Below, piece by piece: positions 51,912 to 60,620 of a stretch of 64,000 nt of DNA; the first letter of the stretch is position 1, and the number at the start of each line of letters is the position of its first letter. Position numbers and translations under genes: made by a program. Source of the stretch: Amaricoccus sp047275745 (GTDB lineage Bacteria; Pseudomonadota; Alphaproteobacteria; Rhodobacterales; Rhodobacteraceae); contig NZ_JBKQWU010000007.1 of assembly GCF_047275745.1 (NCBI RefSeq), positions 55,376 through 119,375 on the forward strand, in the 5' to 3' direction. Under the pieces are notes generated by a model. That model saw nothing but the letters and a program-made list of their open reading frames with translations, was not told where the DNA came from and searched no databases.

Positions 51912-53125
51912 TCAGCTTGGAACTCCGTGCGACGGAATCCGGGCCTCCGCCGCCGCCGTGTCGATCCGCAGGCAGGTATCGAGGATCACCTGCGCCGGGT
52001 CAAGATGCACGGCGCGCCCATGCTCGGCCCGGGCGAGCAGATCGGCCGCGATCCGGGACCAGAGCCGCGCTGGTCCGGGCCCCGCCGCCAGCCGCTCCCA
52101 GACGGCCGCCTCGTCGCCGGAGACGGGCTCGAGCCCCGATCCCGCGCCGGCGAGCGCCAGGCGCGAGAGTGCGATGCCGATCAGATCCAGCACCATGGCG
52201 TAGCGATCCGCGGAATCCCGGCCGGCGCAGCTTTCGGCCAGTGCGATCAGGCGCCGCCGGTCCATGCCCGGCGCGCCCGCGAGCAGGGCGAGGATCTCGG
52301 CATAGGTGGCGATCCCGTTTCCCGCGATGAGCCGCGCCGCGTCGCCTACCGATCCGCCCGCGAGCGCGCGGAGCGCGGCGGCGTCCCCTGCCGGCGCCGA
52401 GATCCCGGCGCCGTCGAGCGCGCGGGCGAGGTCATCGGCGCCGACCGGACCGCAGCGGAGCACCCGGCAGCGGCTCCGGATCGTCGGCGGCAGGAGCCCG
52501 GGNTCCCGGCGCCGTCGAGCGCGCGGGCGAGGTCATCGGCGCCGACCGGACCGCAGCGGAGCACCCGGCAGCGGCTCCGGATCGTCGGCGGCAGGAGCCC
52601 GGGCTGATGGCAGACGAGCAGGAGCGCCGCGCGTTCCGGCGGCTCCTCCAGCACCTTCAGGAGCGCGTTCGCCGCGCCGATGTTCATCTCTTCGGCGGCG
52701 TCGACGATGGCGACCCGCCAGCCGCCCTCGGCCGCGGACATCTGGAAGAAGCTCTTGAGCGCGCGGACCTCGTCCACGGTGATCTGCGCGCGGAGCCGCT
52801 TCGCCTTGTCGTCCCACGGCCTGCGGCAGAGGAAGAGACGCGGCGCGGAGAGGGCGGCCACCTGACGGAAGACCGGATCTCCTGGGTCCATGTCGAGCGT
52901 CCCGCCCTCCGGCACCCGCCCGCCCGCGAGCAGGCTCCGGGCGATGCGCCAGGCGAGCGTCGCCTTGCCGACGCCCCGGGGGCCGGTGAGCATCCAGCCA
53001 TGCGGCAGCCGATCGGAGCCGAGCGCGTCGAGGAACCTGGCCTCGGCCTCCTCCTGACCGTGGAGGCGGGCGGTGAACCTCGGGTGGGGCACCCCGTCGA
53101 GCCGGTCGGATTCGTGCTCGCTCAT
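51912..53125 (-). CDS. holB: DNA polymerase III delta' subunit, split by an assembly join
   Basis: Clamp-loader subunit. The N-terminal half has 'GWMLTGPRGVGKATLAWRIA' (Walker A) and the sensor-1-like 'PTIRSRCRVLRCG'. The frame breaks at an N (52503) flanked by an exact 100-nt duplication (52403-52502 and 52504-52603). Removing one copy plus the N (101 nt) brings the upstream and downstream frames into register and gives one 370-aa protein of normal length. The gene is therefore almost certainly intact in the organism. Its start overlaps the tmk stop by 4 nt, the classic tmk-holB-tatD order. Confidence 0.9.
52403..52603. repeat. 100-nt exact direct duplication around a single N (assembly artefact)
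   Basis: Bases 52403-52502 are identical to 52504-52603, separated by one ambiguous base at 52503. This is what results when two contigs that overlap by 100 nt are joined end to end instead of merged. It causes an apparent frameshift in holB. Confidence 0.95.
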
Positions 53126-53733
53126 GCCACGATCTCCGCGATCCGCGCAGCGACCGCCTCCGCCTCGCCGTCGGCCGGGACGACGCGGCAGCGGGCCGGG
53201 AATTCCTCGGCGAGAGCAAGGTAGGCGGCGCGGAGCCTCACCTGGAACGCCGTCCCGAACCGCTCGAACCGGTCCTCGGTCCCGCCGCGCGCCCGTTCGC
53301 GCGCCACGGCGCGGGCCGGGTCGAGATCGAGGATCAGCGTCAGATCCGCCTCGCGCCCGATCATGAGGTCGTGCAGCGCGTCCACCGTCGCGCGCAGGTC
53401 GGCGCGGGCGATACCCTGATAGGCGCGGGTCGAATCGACGAACCGGTCGCAGAGCACGGTCTCGCCCCGGTCGAGCGCCGGGCGGATCACCCGCTCCAGA
53501 TGATCGCGCCGCGCGGCGGTGAAGAGCAGGATCTCGGTTTCCGGCGACCAGCGCCCCGGCGCACCCTCGACGAGCAGCCGGCGGATCTCCTCGGCGCCGG
53601 GCGCGCCTCCGGGCTCGCGCGTCGCGACGACGGTCCCGCCGCGCTCCCGGAGCCGCGCGGCCAGCGCGCGGAGCTGGGTCGATTTCCCGGACCCGTCGAT
53701 GCCCTCGAAGGTGATGAACCGTCCGCCTATCAT
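53122..53733 (-). CDS. tmk: Thymidylate kinase
   Basis: 203-aa kinase phosphorylating dTMP to dTDP. P-loop 'FITFEGIDGSGKSTQLRALA', 'ATREPGGAPGAEEIRRLLV', 'VLCDRFVDSTRAYQG' (the DR-Y motif) and the LID region near 'ERARGGTEDRFER' are all present. ATG 53733 fits the family start (MIGGRFITFEG). An in-frame GTG at 53793 overlaps the upstream stop as GTGA and would add 20 residues, so the start is not certain. It overlaps holB by 4 nt. Confidence 0.95.
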   Translation of the reverse strand: MIGGRFITFEGIDGSGKSTQLRALAARLRERGGTVVATREPGGAPGAEEIRRLLVEGAPGRWSPETEILLFTAARRDHLERVIRPALDRGETVLCDRFVDSTRAYQGIARADLRATVDALHDLMIGREADLTLILDLDPARAVARERARGGTEDRFERFGTAFQVRLRAAYLALAEEFPARCRVVPADGEAEAVAARIAEIVA

Positions 53734-53789
53734 GATCCCTCGCATCGCCGGGCCGAGGCCCCGCGGGTGGCCCGCCGAAGGGACGGCGA

Positions 53790-54947
53790 TCACTCGGCGC
53801 TTCGGCGCGGCAACATCCCCATCGCGCGGTCCCGCGTCAACCGCGCCGCCGCCTCGATCCGGCGCATCAGCCCGCCGCGCGCGACATCGGCGCCCGCGAC
53901 GAGGTCGAAACGCGCGCTCTCGCGGCCCGGCACCTCTACGATGAGCTCGGCGATCGGTTGGCCCGCCGCGATCGGCGCCTCGACCGGCCCGTCGTAGATG
54001 ACCTTGGCCGACATGGCCGCCCGGTCGGCGCGCGGAACCAGCAGCGAGATGTCGCGGGGCGCCACGAGCGGCACCGACTCCTCCGCGCCGAGCCAGACCG
54101 GCACCTGCGTCACGGTGTCGCCCGCGCCGTAGTACCTGACCGTGTCGAAGGCGCCATAGGCCCAGCGGACCAGCGCCGAGGTCTCGCTGGCCCGTTCGCT
54201 CATGCTGCCGAGGCCCGACATCATGAAGACCACGCGCTGCCCGTTCTGAACCGCCGAGCCGACGAGCCCGTAACCCGCCTCGCTCGTATGGCCGGTTTTC
54301 AGCCCGTCCGCGCCGATCCCGAGGCTGAGCAGCGGGTTGCGGTTCGGCTGGGTGATGTTGTTCCAGGTGAATTCGGTCTCGGCGAAATACGGGTAATAGT
54401 CGGGAAACTCGCGGATCAGGAGCCGCGCCAGCGCGACGAGGTCACGGCCGCTGATCACATGGCCCTCGGCCGGCCAGCCGGAAGCGTTCTTCATCTGGAC
54501 CGAGGAGAGGCCGAGTTCATGCGCGCGCCGGGTCATCTGCGCGGCGAATTCCTGCTCGGTGCCGGCGAGCCCCTCGGCGACCACGACACAGGCGTCATTG
54601 CCCGATTGCACGATGATGCCCTTGATCAGCGCCTCCACCGGCACCTGGTCGCCGATCTCGACGAACATCCGCGAGCCGCCCATGACACGCGCCCGCGCGC
54701 TGACGGGAAAGGTGGTCTCCATCGTCACGCGACCGTCGCGCAGCGCCTCGAAGAGCATGTAGATCGTCATGAGCTTCGACATCGAGGCGGGGGGCTCCGG
54801 TGTCTCGGCGTTCTTCTCGAAGAGGACGGCGCCGGTCGCGTCGTCGATGATGAAGGCGGTCCGGGCCCTGGTCTCGAAAGCGGCGGCGAGCGCGGGCGCG
54901 ATCAGGGCTCCGACGAGAAGCAGGAGCGCGAGCGGTTTCAACGGCAT
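53790..54947 (-). CDS. D-alanyl-D-alanine carboxypeptidase (PBP5/6 type)
   Basis: 385-aa penicillin-binding protein that trims peptidoglycan stem peptides. A signal peptide (MPLKPLALLLLVGALIAPAL) is followed by the three active-site motifs SxxK 'PASMSKLMTIYMLFEAL', SxN 'IVQSGNDACVVVAEGLAG' and KTG 'LKTGHTSEAGYGLVG'. A C-terminal PBP5-like beta domain and an amphipathic tail ('LMRRIEAAARLTRDRAMG') suited to membrane binding follow. GGGAGA 7 nt upstream fixes ATG 54947. It heads the operon with tmk, holB and tatD. Confidence 0.94.
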   Translation of the reverse strand: MPLKPLALLLLVGALIAPALAAAFETRARTAFIIDDATGAVLFEKNAETPEPPASMSKLMTIYMLFEALRDGRVTMETTFPVSARARVMGGSRMFVEIGDQVPVEALIKGIIVQSGNDACVVVAEGLAGTEQEFAAQMTRRAHELGLSSVQMKNASGWPAEGHVISGRDLVALARLLIREFPDYYPYFAETEFTWNNITQPNRNPLLSLGIGADGLKTGHTSEAGYGLVGSAVQNGQRVVFMMSGLGSMSERASETSALVRWAYGAFDTVRYYGAGDTVTQVPVWLGAEESVPLVAPRDISLLVPRADRAAMSAKVIYDGPVEAPIAAGQPIAELIVEVPGRESARFDLVAGADVARGGLMRRIEAAARLTRDRAMGMLPRRSAE

Positions 54948-55100
54948 TCCAGATCTCCCGAGAACTGCCCCGATCGCGTCCGGCGCCTCGGGCGGTCTCA
55001 GCCTAGAAGAAGCCCGCGGGACTGTCAAAATCACACACGTTATGCGTGCGGAGGACCAAGGCTGGCGCGGGCGCGACGGGGTGGCGGTATGTCGCGGCGA

Positions 55101-55592
55101 TCAGGGCGCGGCCAGCACCGGTTCGCGCCGCAGGGCGGTGATCCTGACGCGGGCGGGGTCGGCTCCGATCCCGAGAAGCGCGGCGGCGGCGTTGGAGATC
55201 CGGGCTTCCCCGGCGCGGACCCGGCCCCGGAACAACGCGACCTTGACCGACGCGCCGGTGGCGAGATTGACGACCTCGGCGCGCTCGGCCCGCCGCAGGT
55301 CCGGGACGGTGACCCAGAGCCCCTGCGTGCCGCTCGGGCGATCCCGGCGCCCGATCAGATCCCGCTGATAGACCGAAGGCGCCAGAGCGTCGCCGAATTG
55401 GAGCGTGAAGGCGCCCGCCGCCGCGCTTCCGCGTCGCGCGCCCTGCCGCTCGGGATCGTGCCTCGCCTGCTCGGCGCCACCGCCCCGAACCGGCCCCGCC
55501 CGGAAATCGCCCTGGCCCTGGCCGGACTCGCCGGCGGCGCAGCCGGCGAGCAGCGCCAGCAAAGCCGCGCCATGCCATCCCGCGCCCGCCAT
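55101..55592 (-). CDS. Putative lipoprotein, RlpA-like C-terminus
   Basis: 163-aa lipoprotein: the signal 'MAGAGWHGAALLALLAGC' ends in the lipobox LLAG-C. A polar linker leads to a C-terminal half with 'RRDRPSGTQGLWVTVPDLRR', 'VVNLATGASVKVALF' and 'ISNAAAALLGIGADPARVRI', similar in order to RlpA double-psi barrel proteins ('V-N-L-x-N-G-R-x-V', 'S-x-A-A-A-x-x-L-G'). The catalytic Asp of lytic RlpA proteins is not obvious. GGGAGAAGGA lies upstream of ATG 55592. It precedes the carboxypeptidase on the same strand, 153 nt away, suggesting a septal or cell-wall role. Confidence 0.7.
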   Translation of the reverse strand: MAGAGWHGAALLALLAGCAAGESGQGQGDFRAGPVRGGGAEQARHDPERQGARRGSAAAGAFTLQFGDALAPSVYQRDLIGRRDRPSGTQGLWVTVPDLRRAERAEVVNLATGASVKVALFRGRVRAGEARISNAAAALLGIGADPARVRITALRREPVLAAP

Positions 55593-55629
55593 ATCCTTCT
55601 CCCGATGCCGCTTCCGCCAGACCCGTCAC

Positions 55630-55651
55630 GCTCGGCCTTGCCTGGCCGAGC
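55630..55651. repeat. Perfect 8-bp hairpin upstream of the lipoprotein gene
   Basis: GCTCGGCC-TTGCCT-GGCCGAGC; on the plus strand TTTCCT follows. It lies between the lipoprotein start and tRNA-Ser, 38 nt upstream of the start codon on the minus strand. It may be part of the 5' leader or a terminator-like element. Confidence 0.4.
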
Positions 55652-55786
55652 TTTCCTGCCAGCCCGGCATGGATGATGTAGCCGCCAGCGCCCGGCGAGA
55701 AAAGCCCATGCCACGGCGACTGGCTACGGCGATTGGCCACGGCGCGACTGGACGGCACGCCCCGCCGTCGCTAAGGAGGAACGTCC

Positions 55787-55874
55787 GGAAGCGTGGCAGA
55801 GTGGTTGATTGCACCGGTCTTGAAAACCGGCGACGGGAAACCGTTCGTGAGTTCGAATCTCACCGCTTCCGCCA
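55787..55874 (+). tRNA. tRNA-Ser (anticodon TGA)
   Basis: 88-nt class II tRNA. The acceptor stem is GGAAGCG/CGCTTCC, the anticodon loop CTTGAAA gives TGA, the long variable arm is CGACGGG-AAA-CCGTTCG, the T-arm is GTGAG-TTCGAAT-CTCAC, the discriminator is G, and CCA is encoded. It marks a sharp boundary: compact GC-rich core genes lie upstream, and a lower-GC defence island begins after its 3' end. tRNA-Ser 3' ends are common integration sites. Confidence 0.97.
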
Positions 55875-56323
55875 TTCATTATTGATATCGCTATAAGATT
55901 TCGATGTAGCGGCATCATACCCGCCAAAAGTCCCGCCATTAGGTTTGGGCTTGGACGCGATTTGATGCGACCGCGTTGGTCGTGCGGGGGAGTAGGAGGC
56001 CCGTCCCATGGCGTCGAAGGTGGCTCATCCTCGGCGAGGGACAGACGGCTGCGCTTCAAGGCGAAAGGAAGGGAGTCGCGAGGTACGCCCCTCTGGTTCA
56101 GGTTGTCACGGTGGCAAGCTACTGAAGCTGACAGCATACCTATCTGAACGCGAAGCGATTGGTGTAACTCGAATTTTCGGAGATGACTGTCGCGCCACAT
56201 TGCACGGGTCCCGATTATGCGACACATTCCGACTGCGGATTGCCCGCCCATGGATCGAGTGCAGCGCAGCTTGATTGCCGAGTTGGACCGCGAAGATTTT
56301 TGATGCTTGCACTTGAGGAAACG
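55875..56323 (+). other. Gene-free entry to the defence island
   Basis: 449 nt between tRNA-Ser and zorA with clearly lower GC than the upstream genome. It should hold the promoter of the zor operon, but I cannot point to a convincing -35/-10 pair. Short frames are open on both strands without ribosome sites or recognisable proteins. No integrase remains here, and no second copy of the tRNA 3' end was found in the window. Confidence 0.5.
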
Positions 56324-58300
56324 ATGAATCTTGGCTTGGAAGTTCGAGATATTGTGCTTGGTGGCGCCGATATCTTAAGAAATCCATCGGCTCCAGGTTG
56401 GGTATCTCTGCTCTTGATTGTAAGTCTATTGGTCGCGATCGCGGCTTTCTGGTTGCGCACCCGTCAGCAAGTTTCCGCGGTCCGGTGGTTACATGCTCTG
56501 GTCGGGCCTCACTCGGGGGCGGATGATCTTCGGGAGTTGAGGCCTCAGGTGACTGGGGTACTGAACTCTCAACCTTCGGGGCCAAGGCGCCAGGTAGCTG
56601 AGACCTGGAAGGAGTATGAGGATACTCTGATACATCAAGAGATCGACGATGAAACTGTCGTTCGAAACACCATCCGGCCGTCCTTCTTCTTCAATGCCGA
56701 GGACCTAGGGTTTGGTCCGCGGTTTGCCAGATATCTGCCTGGTCTCTTTGTCAGCGTTGGGCTCTTCCTAACTTTTTTGGGTTTGATTTCTGCCCTGAAC
56801 TCCATGGACCTGCGGGCCGGGGCGGCGACCGACTCGCTGAGAACCCTGCTGACGATTGCTTCAGCGAAATTCATCATGTCACTGACCGGCCTCCTTTGCT
56901 CAATCCTCTTCACGATCGTGCTTCGTGTCCGGGTGGGCCGGGTCGAGGCCGCTCTTCATCGACTTTGTCACGATCTAGAACGACGTCTCAGCTACGTCAG
57001 CCTCGAGGAGCTCGCGATCAAGCAGCTCCGGGCGACGGAGGAGCAGCGCGATCGGTGGCGCGAACTTGGTTACGAGCTGGTTGCTGAGCTTGGCCGTCCA
57101 CTTCGCGAGGAGCTGCCGAATGCCATCTCCGGCGCGATCCGAGGCGAGATGGCTCCCTTAATCGATCAGGTGAACCGGATGGGCAGTGACGGAATGGGAT
57201 CCATGGTGGCTGATCTGTCCGAGCGATTCTCCGGCGATGTGAGCCGTGCGCTCGGATCGGCTTCGGATAGGCTGATGGAAGCGGGCACCAAGATCGGAGA
57301 AGTCATTGGCAAGCTCGATCAAAGCTCTGGCCGTATGGGATTGGAGATGGAGACGGCGGTATCCCGGCTCGGCCAGGCAATCGATGACCTGCGTGGTTCG
57401 ATGGGATCGACGGCTGCGACGGCTGCGAATGCCATGACCCAGGGCAGCGAGCAGATGCTGGCCGTCATGACCCAGACCCTCGAGGCCATCCGAGAAAATA
57501 CTGGAGAGGGCGCGCGAGCTATGAGCTCCGCGGCGGAAGAGATGCGGCACGCCGCAGCCAGCTTTCGCGCGGAATTGGAAGGTGCTGTCAAAAGTGGCGC
57601 CGCCGCTGCTCGCGACAGCCTGACTGCCACGAGCGCCGAAGCGGGCGCCGCTATCCAGGGAGCTTTCGCGCGAACAGCGGCGGAGATCACCGAGAGCGCG
57701 AGCCAACTCAGCGGGCCGATGGATGCCATCGCGCAGCGAATTCAGGATGTGACGACGGAGTTGAGCGCGGGTGCCGTCGAAATGCGGCGGCTATCCGATG
57801 CCATCCGGTCCGGAGCCGAAGCGGGGGAACTCGCGGCCGGGAACTTTCGCGCGGCAAGCCAGGACCTGACGGGGGCCGCTCAGCCAATCCGCGCGACCAC
57901 CGAGAGACTCGAAGCGTCGGTTCGGGGACTCTCGGCAAGCGTTGAAACCGCCGCCGCGACCGTGACACGAAGCGCCGAACTGACTGCTCGATCAGCGGCA
58001 AGCACGCTCGAGGCCGCCGGCACGGCGCTCGGCTCACAGCGGATGGGTATCGAGGCGGCGCTGGCTGGTGTGACACGAATGCTGGAGGCGCAGCAAGGTC
58101 AGGGCGACCGGCTCGACTCTATGGACGAGAAGCTTGGAAGGGCATTCGAGCGGTATCGCATCGAAGTGCAGAACGTAGTCGATGCCATGGGCGGGCACGT
58201 TCGAGACATGACGGGCGAGATGAATTCGGCGCTGGATGCAATGCGTGGAATTATCGAGCAGGCCGAGGAATTCCAACCTCAGCAGACGCGGCGGGCCTGA
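56324..58300 (+). CDS. zorA: Zorya anti-phage system protein ZorA (MotA/ExbB-like)
   Basis: 658-aa membrane protein, the stator-like subunit of a Zorya motor. TM helices are at about residues 26-44 ('WVSLLLIVSLLVAIAAFWL'), 137-160 ('PGLFVSVGLFLTFLGLISAL') and 182-203 ('FIMSLTGLLCSILFTIVLRV'), the MotA/TolQ/ExbB core. From about residue 220 onward it is a very long Ala-rich helical tail, as in ZorA proteins, where the tail extends into the cytoplasm. GAGGAA supports ATG 56324. The stop overlaps zorB by 1 nt (TGATG). With ZorB it should form an ion-driven complex that senses phage-damaged envelope. Confidence 0.9.
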   Translation: MNLGLEVRDIVLGGADILRNPSAPGWVSLLLIVSLLVAIAAFWLRTRQQVSAVRWLHALVGPHSGADDLRELRPQVTGVLNSQPSGPRRQVAETWKEYEDTLIHQEIDDETVVRNTIRPSFFFNAEDLGFGPRFARYLPGLFVSVGLFLTFLGLISALNSMDLRAGAATDSLRTLLTIASAKFIMSLTGLLCSILFTIVLRVRVGRVEAALHRLCHDLERRLSYVSLEELAIKQLRATEEQRDRWRELGYELVAELGRPLREELPNAISGAIRGEMAPLIDQVNRMGSDGMGSMVADLSERFSGDVSRALGSASDRLMEAGTKIGEVIGKLDQSSGRMGLEMETAVSRLGQAIDDLRGSMGSTAATAANAMTQGSEQMLAVMTQTLEAIRENTGEGARAMSSAAEEMRHAAASFRAELEGAVKSGAAAARDSLTATSAEAGAAIQGAFARTAAEITESASQLSGPMDAIAQRIQDVTTELSAGAVEMRRLSDAIRSGAEAGELAAGNFRAASQDLTGAAQPIRATTERLEASVRGLSASVETAAATVTRSAELTARSAASTLEAAGTALGSQRMGIEAALAGVTRMLEAQQGQGDRLDSMDEKLGRAFERYRIEVQNVVDAMGGHVRDMTGEMNSALDAMRGIIEQAEEFQPQQTRRA

Positions 58301-59298
58301 TGCGCGGAGCGACCCGCCGGCGCCACGTCGACGACGAAGAGGAGTCAGCGTTCGTCTCGATGACGGACATGACGGTCAGCTTTCTGTTTGTCGTGATGAT
58401 CCTGCTCGCATTCTTCGCCAGCCAGATTGATGATTCCTCGGACGAAGTGCCCAGGTACATGCTTGAGGAAGCGCAGGCCGCCATTGCGCGGTTGACCGAC
58501 CAGTTGAACGCGGCCGAAAGGCAAGTCGAAGAACTGAGGGAGGAGATCGGGGCGGTTAAAGACGAAAATACCCGTCTTCAGGCGGTGGTGGAGCAGTCAA
58601 CGGTTAGGATATCCGAGCTCGAGGCGGAGATTGAGCGGCTTCGCGAGCTTATCCGGCGATATGACGTTCGCGATCCTCTTGAGGCATACATTTCCGATGG
58701 TGCCGAGGCGAGGCGAAGGATTCTGGAGACGCTCCGCGAGCAGCTGAGGCTGCGCTTCCCTGATCTGGAGGTGGTGATCAGCGAGGAGTCAGACGCCCTT
58801 CGCTTTCAGGGCGACGGCCTATTCGATCGAAGCCAGGCATCGCTGCGCCCTGGCAAGCGAGCTATCGTGGACGCGGTCGCTGAGCAGCTCGCGGAAATCC
58901 TCCCGTGCTACACGCTCGGCCATGCCTCCGACTGGTCTAGGGACTGCAATCCGGCCGGCGCGGTGATCGACGCTGTACAGATCGAGGGACACACGGACAC
59001 CGACGGCAACGAGATCAACAACCTGCGGCTCTCAACCGCTCGAGCGAACGAGACCTTCGTGGCGATGACGGCAAAGGCGCCTTCCCTCGTTGAACATCTG
59101 AACATGAGGGAACAACCGGTGATCTCCGTCGCGGGCTATGGCGAAATGCGACCGGTGGTCGGAAACGACACGTTGGAGGACAAGGCGACGAACCGGCGGA
59201 TCGATCTGCGCATAATCATGTATGTGCCGCACGGGTCGGAGGAGATTGATCGCATCCGCGCGATACTGGAATCTGGCATGTCCGGAGCGGTGCGTTGA
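58300..59298 (+). CDS. zorB: Zorya protein ZorB (MotB/OmpA-like)
   Basis: 332-aa partner of ZorA. A single N-terminal TM helix carries the conserved membrane Asp23 ('FVSMTDMTVSFLFVVMILLA'), the likely ion-translocation residue. A coiled coil follows at residues 50-120 ('ARLTDQLNAAERQVEELREE'), then an OmpA-like peptidoglycan-binding domain (about 160-310) with 'VQIEGHTDTDGNEINNLRLS' and 'TARANETFVAM'. Two Cys (203, 216) could form a periplasmic disulfide. Its stop overlaps the zorC start. It anchors the ZorAB motor to the cell wall. Confidence 0.92.
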   Translation: MRGATRRRHVDDEEESAFVSMTDMTVSFLFVVMILLAFFASQIDDSSDEVPRYMLEEAQAAIARLTDQLNAAERQVEELREEIGAVKDENTRLQAVVEQSTVRISELEAEIERLRELIRRYDVRDPLEAYISDGAEARRRILETLREQLRLRFPDLEVVISEESDALRFQGDGLFDRSQASLRPGKRAIVDAVAEQLAEILPCYTLGHASDWSRDCNPAGAVIDAVQIEGHTDTDGNEINNLRLSTARANETFVAMTAKAPSLVEHLNMREQPVISVAGYGEMRPVVGNDTLEDKATNRRIDLRIIMYVPHGSEEIDRIRAILESGMSGAVR

Positions 59299-60620
59299 CT
59301 GGGCTCGACGATGCTCTCGGTCGGTCCACGAGCGTCGGGCACCCCGTGCTTCCAGACCTTGACCGCCTCCGGTCTTCGGTGGCTCGTGTGTTTGCCCGTT
59401 GGCCGGGGGTGAAGCTCCTCCCGGAGCAGGACCGAGAGCAAAGGCTTGTCGACTTCAGGAACCGAGAGCGGGAAGGACATTGGGACGACCTGTTCGTGTC
59501 CGATGCGACAGCGGCGGCGCGCATCCTCTATATGCCTGAATTTCGGGACCGGCCTGATCTCGCGGCTCTTCGAAGGTTCTTCCCCGCGGAGATCAGAGCT
59601 TCGACGCGGCGTGGCTTTCTAGGTGGCATGACGTCGATCTATCTCGATACGTTCGCTCCGAACGCAGCTCATAGCCGCGAGCTCGGCCAGGCGCTCTCAG
59701 CTGTGCGAGGACGCCTCGGGGAGCGGTGGCAGAGGCTTCTAGTTGGCTTCCCAGCGCTGTTCGATGCCAGCAGGGCGCATGAGGACGTGGCAGCACAGAT
59801 GCTGAATATGGGTGATCCGTGGGTGGACCTTAAGCGAGTCGGCCTACAGCCAATCGGATCCGGCTTAATGGATGCGGCCCATCTGGCCTTCATAAGAGGA
59901 TTGGCGCCGACGCTCCACGAGCGCGCGTCCGTCGAGCGGCTCTTCCGCTGGTTGAAGCCAGAGGGACAAACGTCCCCCCGGACCTCCGGTGCTGGCGCGG
60001 CGCTCGAAGCGGCGCTGAGACCCTGGATTGATCGAACTCCCGCCGACGACATCCAAACGTATCTCATGCACACAATTCGCGACATGTACGGAGATCCGCG
60101 GCTGGCGGCTCAGGCTGTATGGAGCGAAGTTGGAGAGCCAGAGAAAGCGGTCATGCTTCGCTGGCTGACGGGCGCCAGCATCCGAGTTTTCTTGGACGTG
60201 GTTTCGGAAGTCGAGTCCAGCCATATGTGGGCGCCGCGTCGCGCGTTCTGGCTTGATCTATACGAGCGCAAGTGGATCAAGGACGCTTGGGCTGCTTTCT
60301 GTCCGGCGGGCGAGCGTGTTGCGCGTCGAAGGGAGCTGCGCGAGGCTGACCGAGGAGACCGGTGGTTCGGCCGTCAGGTGGCCGGAGGGGCGAGGTTGAA
60401 TACTTCGCTTCTTATCCTGGAACTCGACCGGTGTCTAATCGTCGAAGGCTCACACAGCTATAAGGTGCATGTCTTTCGGAAGAACGATCCGGGGATACCT
60501 CGCCTTCATCAGTTCCGCTACGACTGCGAGACGATCCGCTTTCTTCCCCATGTGGCGGCGATATCCCATCATTCCGGCTGGGAGTACCGCGTCCGCGAGG
60601 CAATCAGGAGCTGCGTATGA
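59295..60620 (+). CDS. zorC: Zorya protein ZorC (EH signature domain)
   Basis: 441-aa cytoplasmic protein that, with ZorD, is the DNA-facing effector part of type I Zorya. It has no membrane helix and no known catalytic motif; the central and C-terminal parts ('MWAPRRAFWLDLYERKWIKD', 'LLILELDRCLIVEGSHSYKV', 'SHHSGWEYRVREAIR') fit the EH_Signature domain that defines ZorC. It starts at TTG 59295, overlapping the zorB stop as TTGA, with GGAG 8 nt upstream. The rare start and overlap suggest its level is tied to zorB translation. Confidence 0.85.
   Translation: MTGLDDALGRSTSVGHPVLPDLDRLRSSVARVFARWPGVKLLPEQDREQRLVDFRNREREGHWDDLFVSDATAAARILYMPEFRDRPDLAALRRFFPAEIRASTRRGFLGGMTSIYLDTFAPNAAHSRELGQALSAVRGRLGERWQRLLVGFPALFDASRAHEDVAAQMLNMGDPWVDLKRVGLQPIGSGLMDAAHLAFIRGLAPTLHERASVERLFRWLKPEGQTSPRTSGAGAALEAALRPWIDRTPADDIQTYLMHTIRDMYGDPRLAAQAVWSEVGEPEKAVMLRWLTGASIRVFLDVVSEVESSHMWAPRRAFWLDLYERKWIKDAWAAFCPAGERVARRRELREADRGDRWFGRQVAGGARLNTSLLILELDRCLIVEGSHSYKVHVFRKNDPGIPRLHQFRYDCETIRFLPHVAAISHHSGWEYRVREAIRSCV

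Noticed and set aside
51912..53125. holB as a frameshifted pseudogene
   Set aside because: The break coincides with an N and an exact 100-nt duplication; collapsing it restores the frame, so it is an assembly error.
55724..56251. 175-residue minus-strand protein downstream of tRNA-Ser
   Set aside because: It reads antisense through tRNA-Ser and shows no domain or ribosome site.
56324..60620. A flagellar stator or a Tol-Pal/ExbBD system for the first two island genes
   Set aside because: The long ZorA tail, the OmpA-type ZorB and the coupled ZorC and ZorD genes fit Zorya I; no flagellar or Tol genes are present. Type II Zorya is excluded because ZorC and ZorD, not ZorE, follow.
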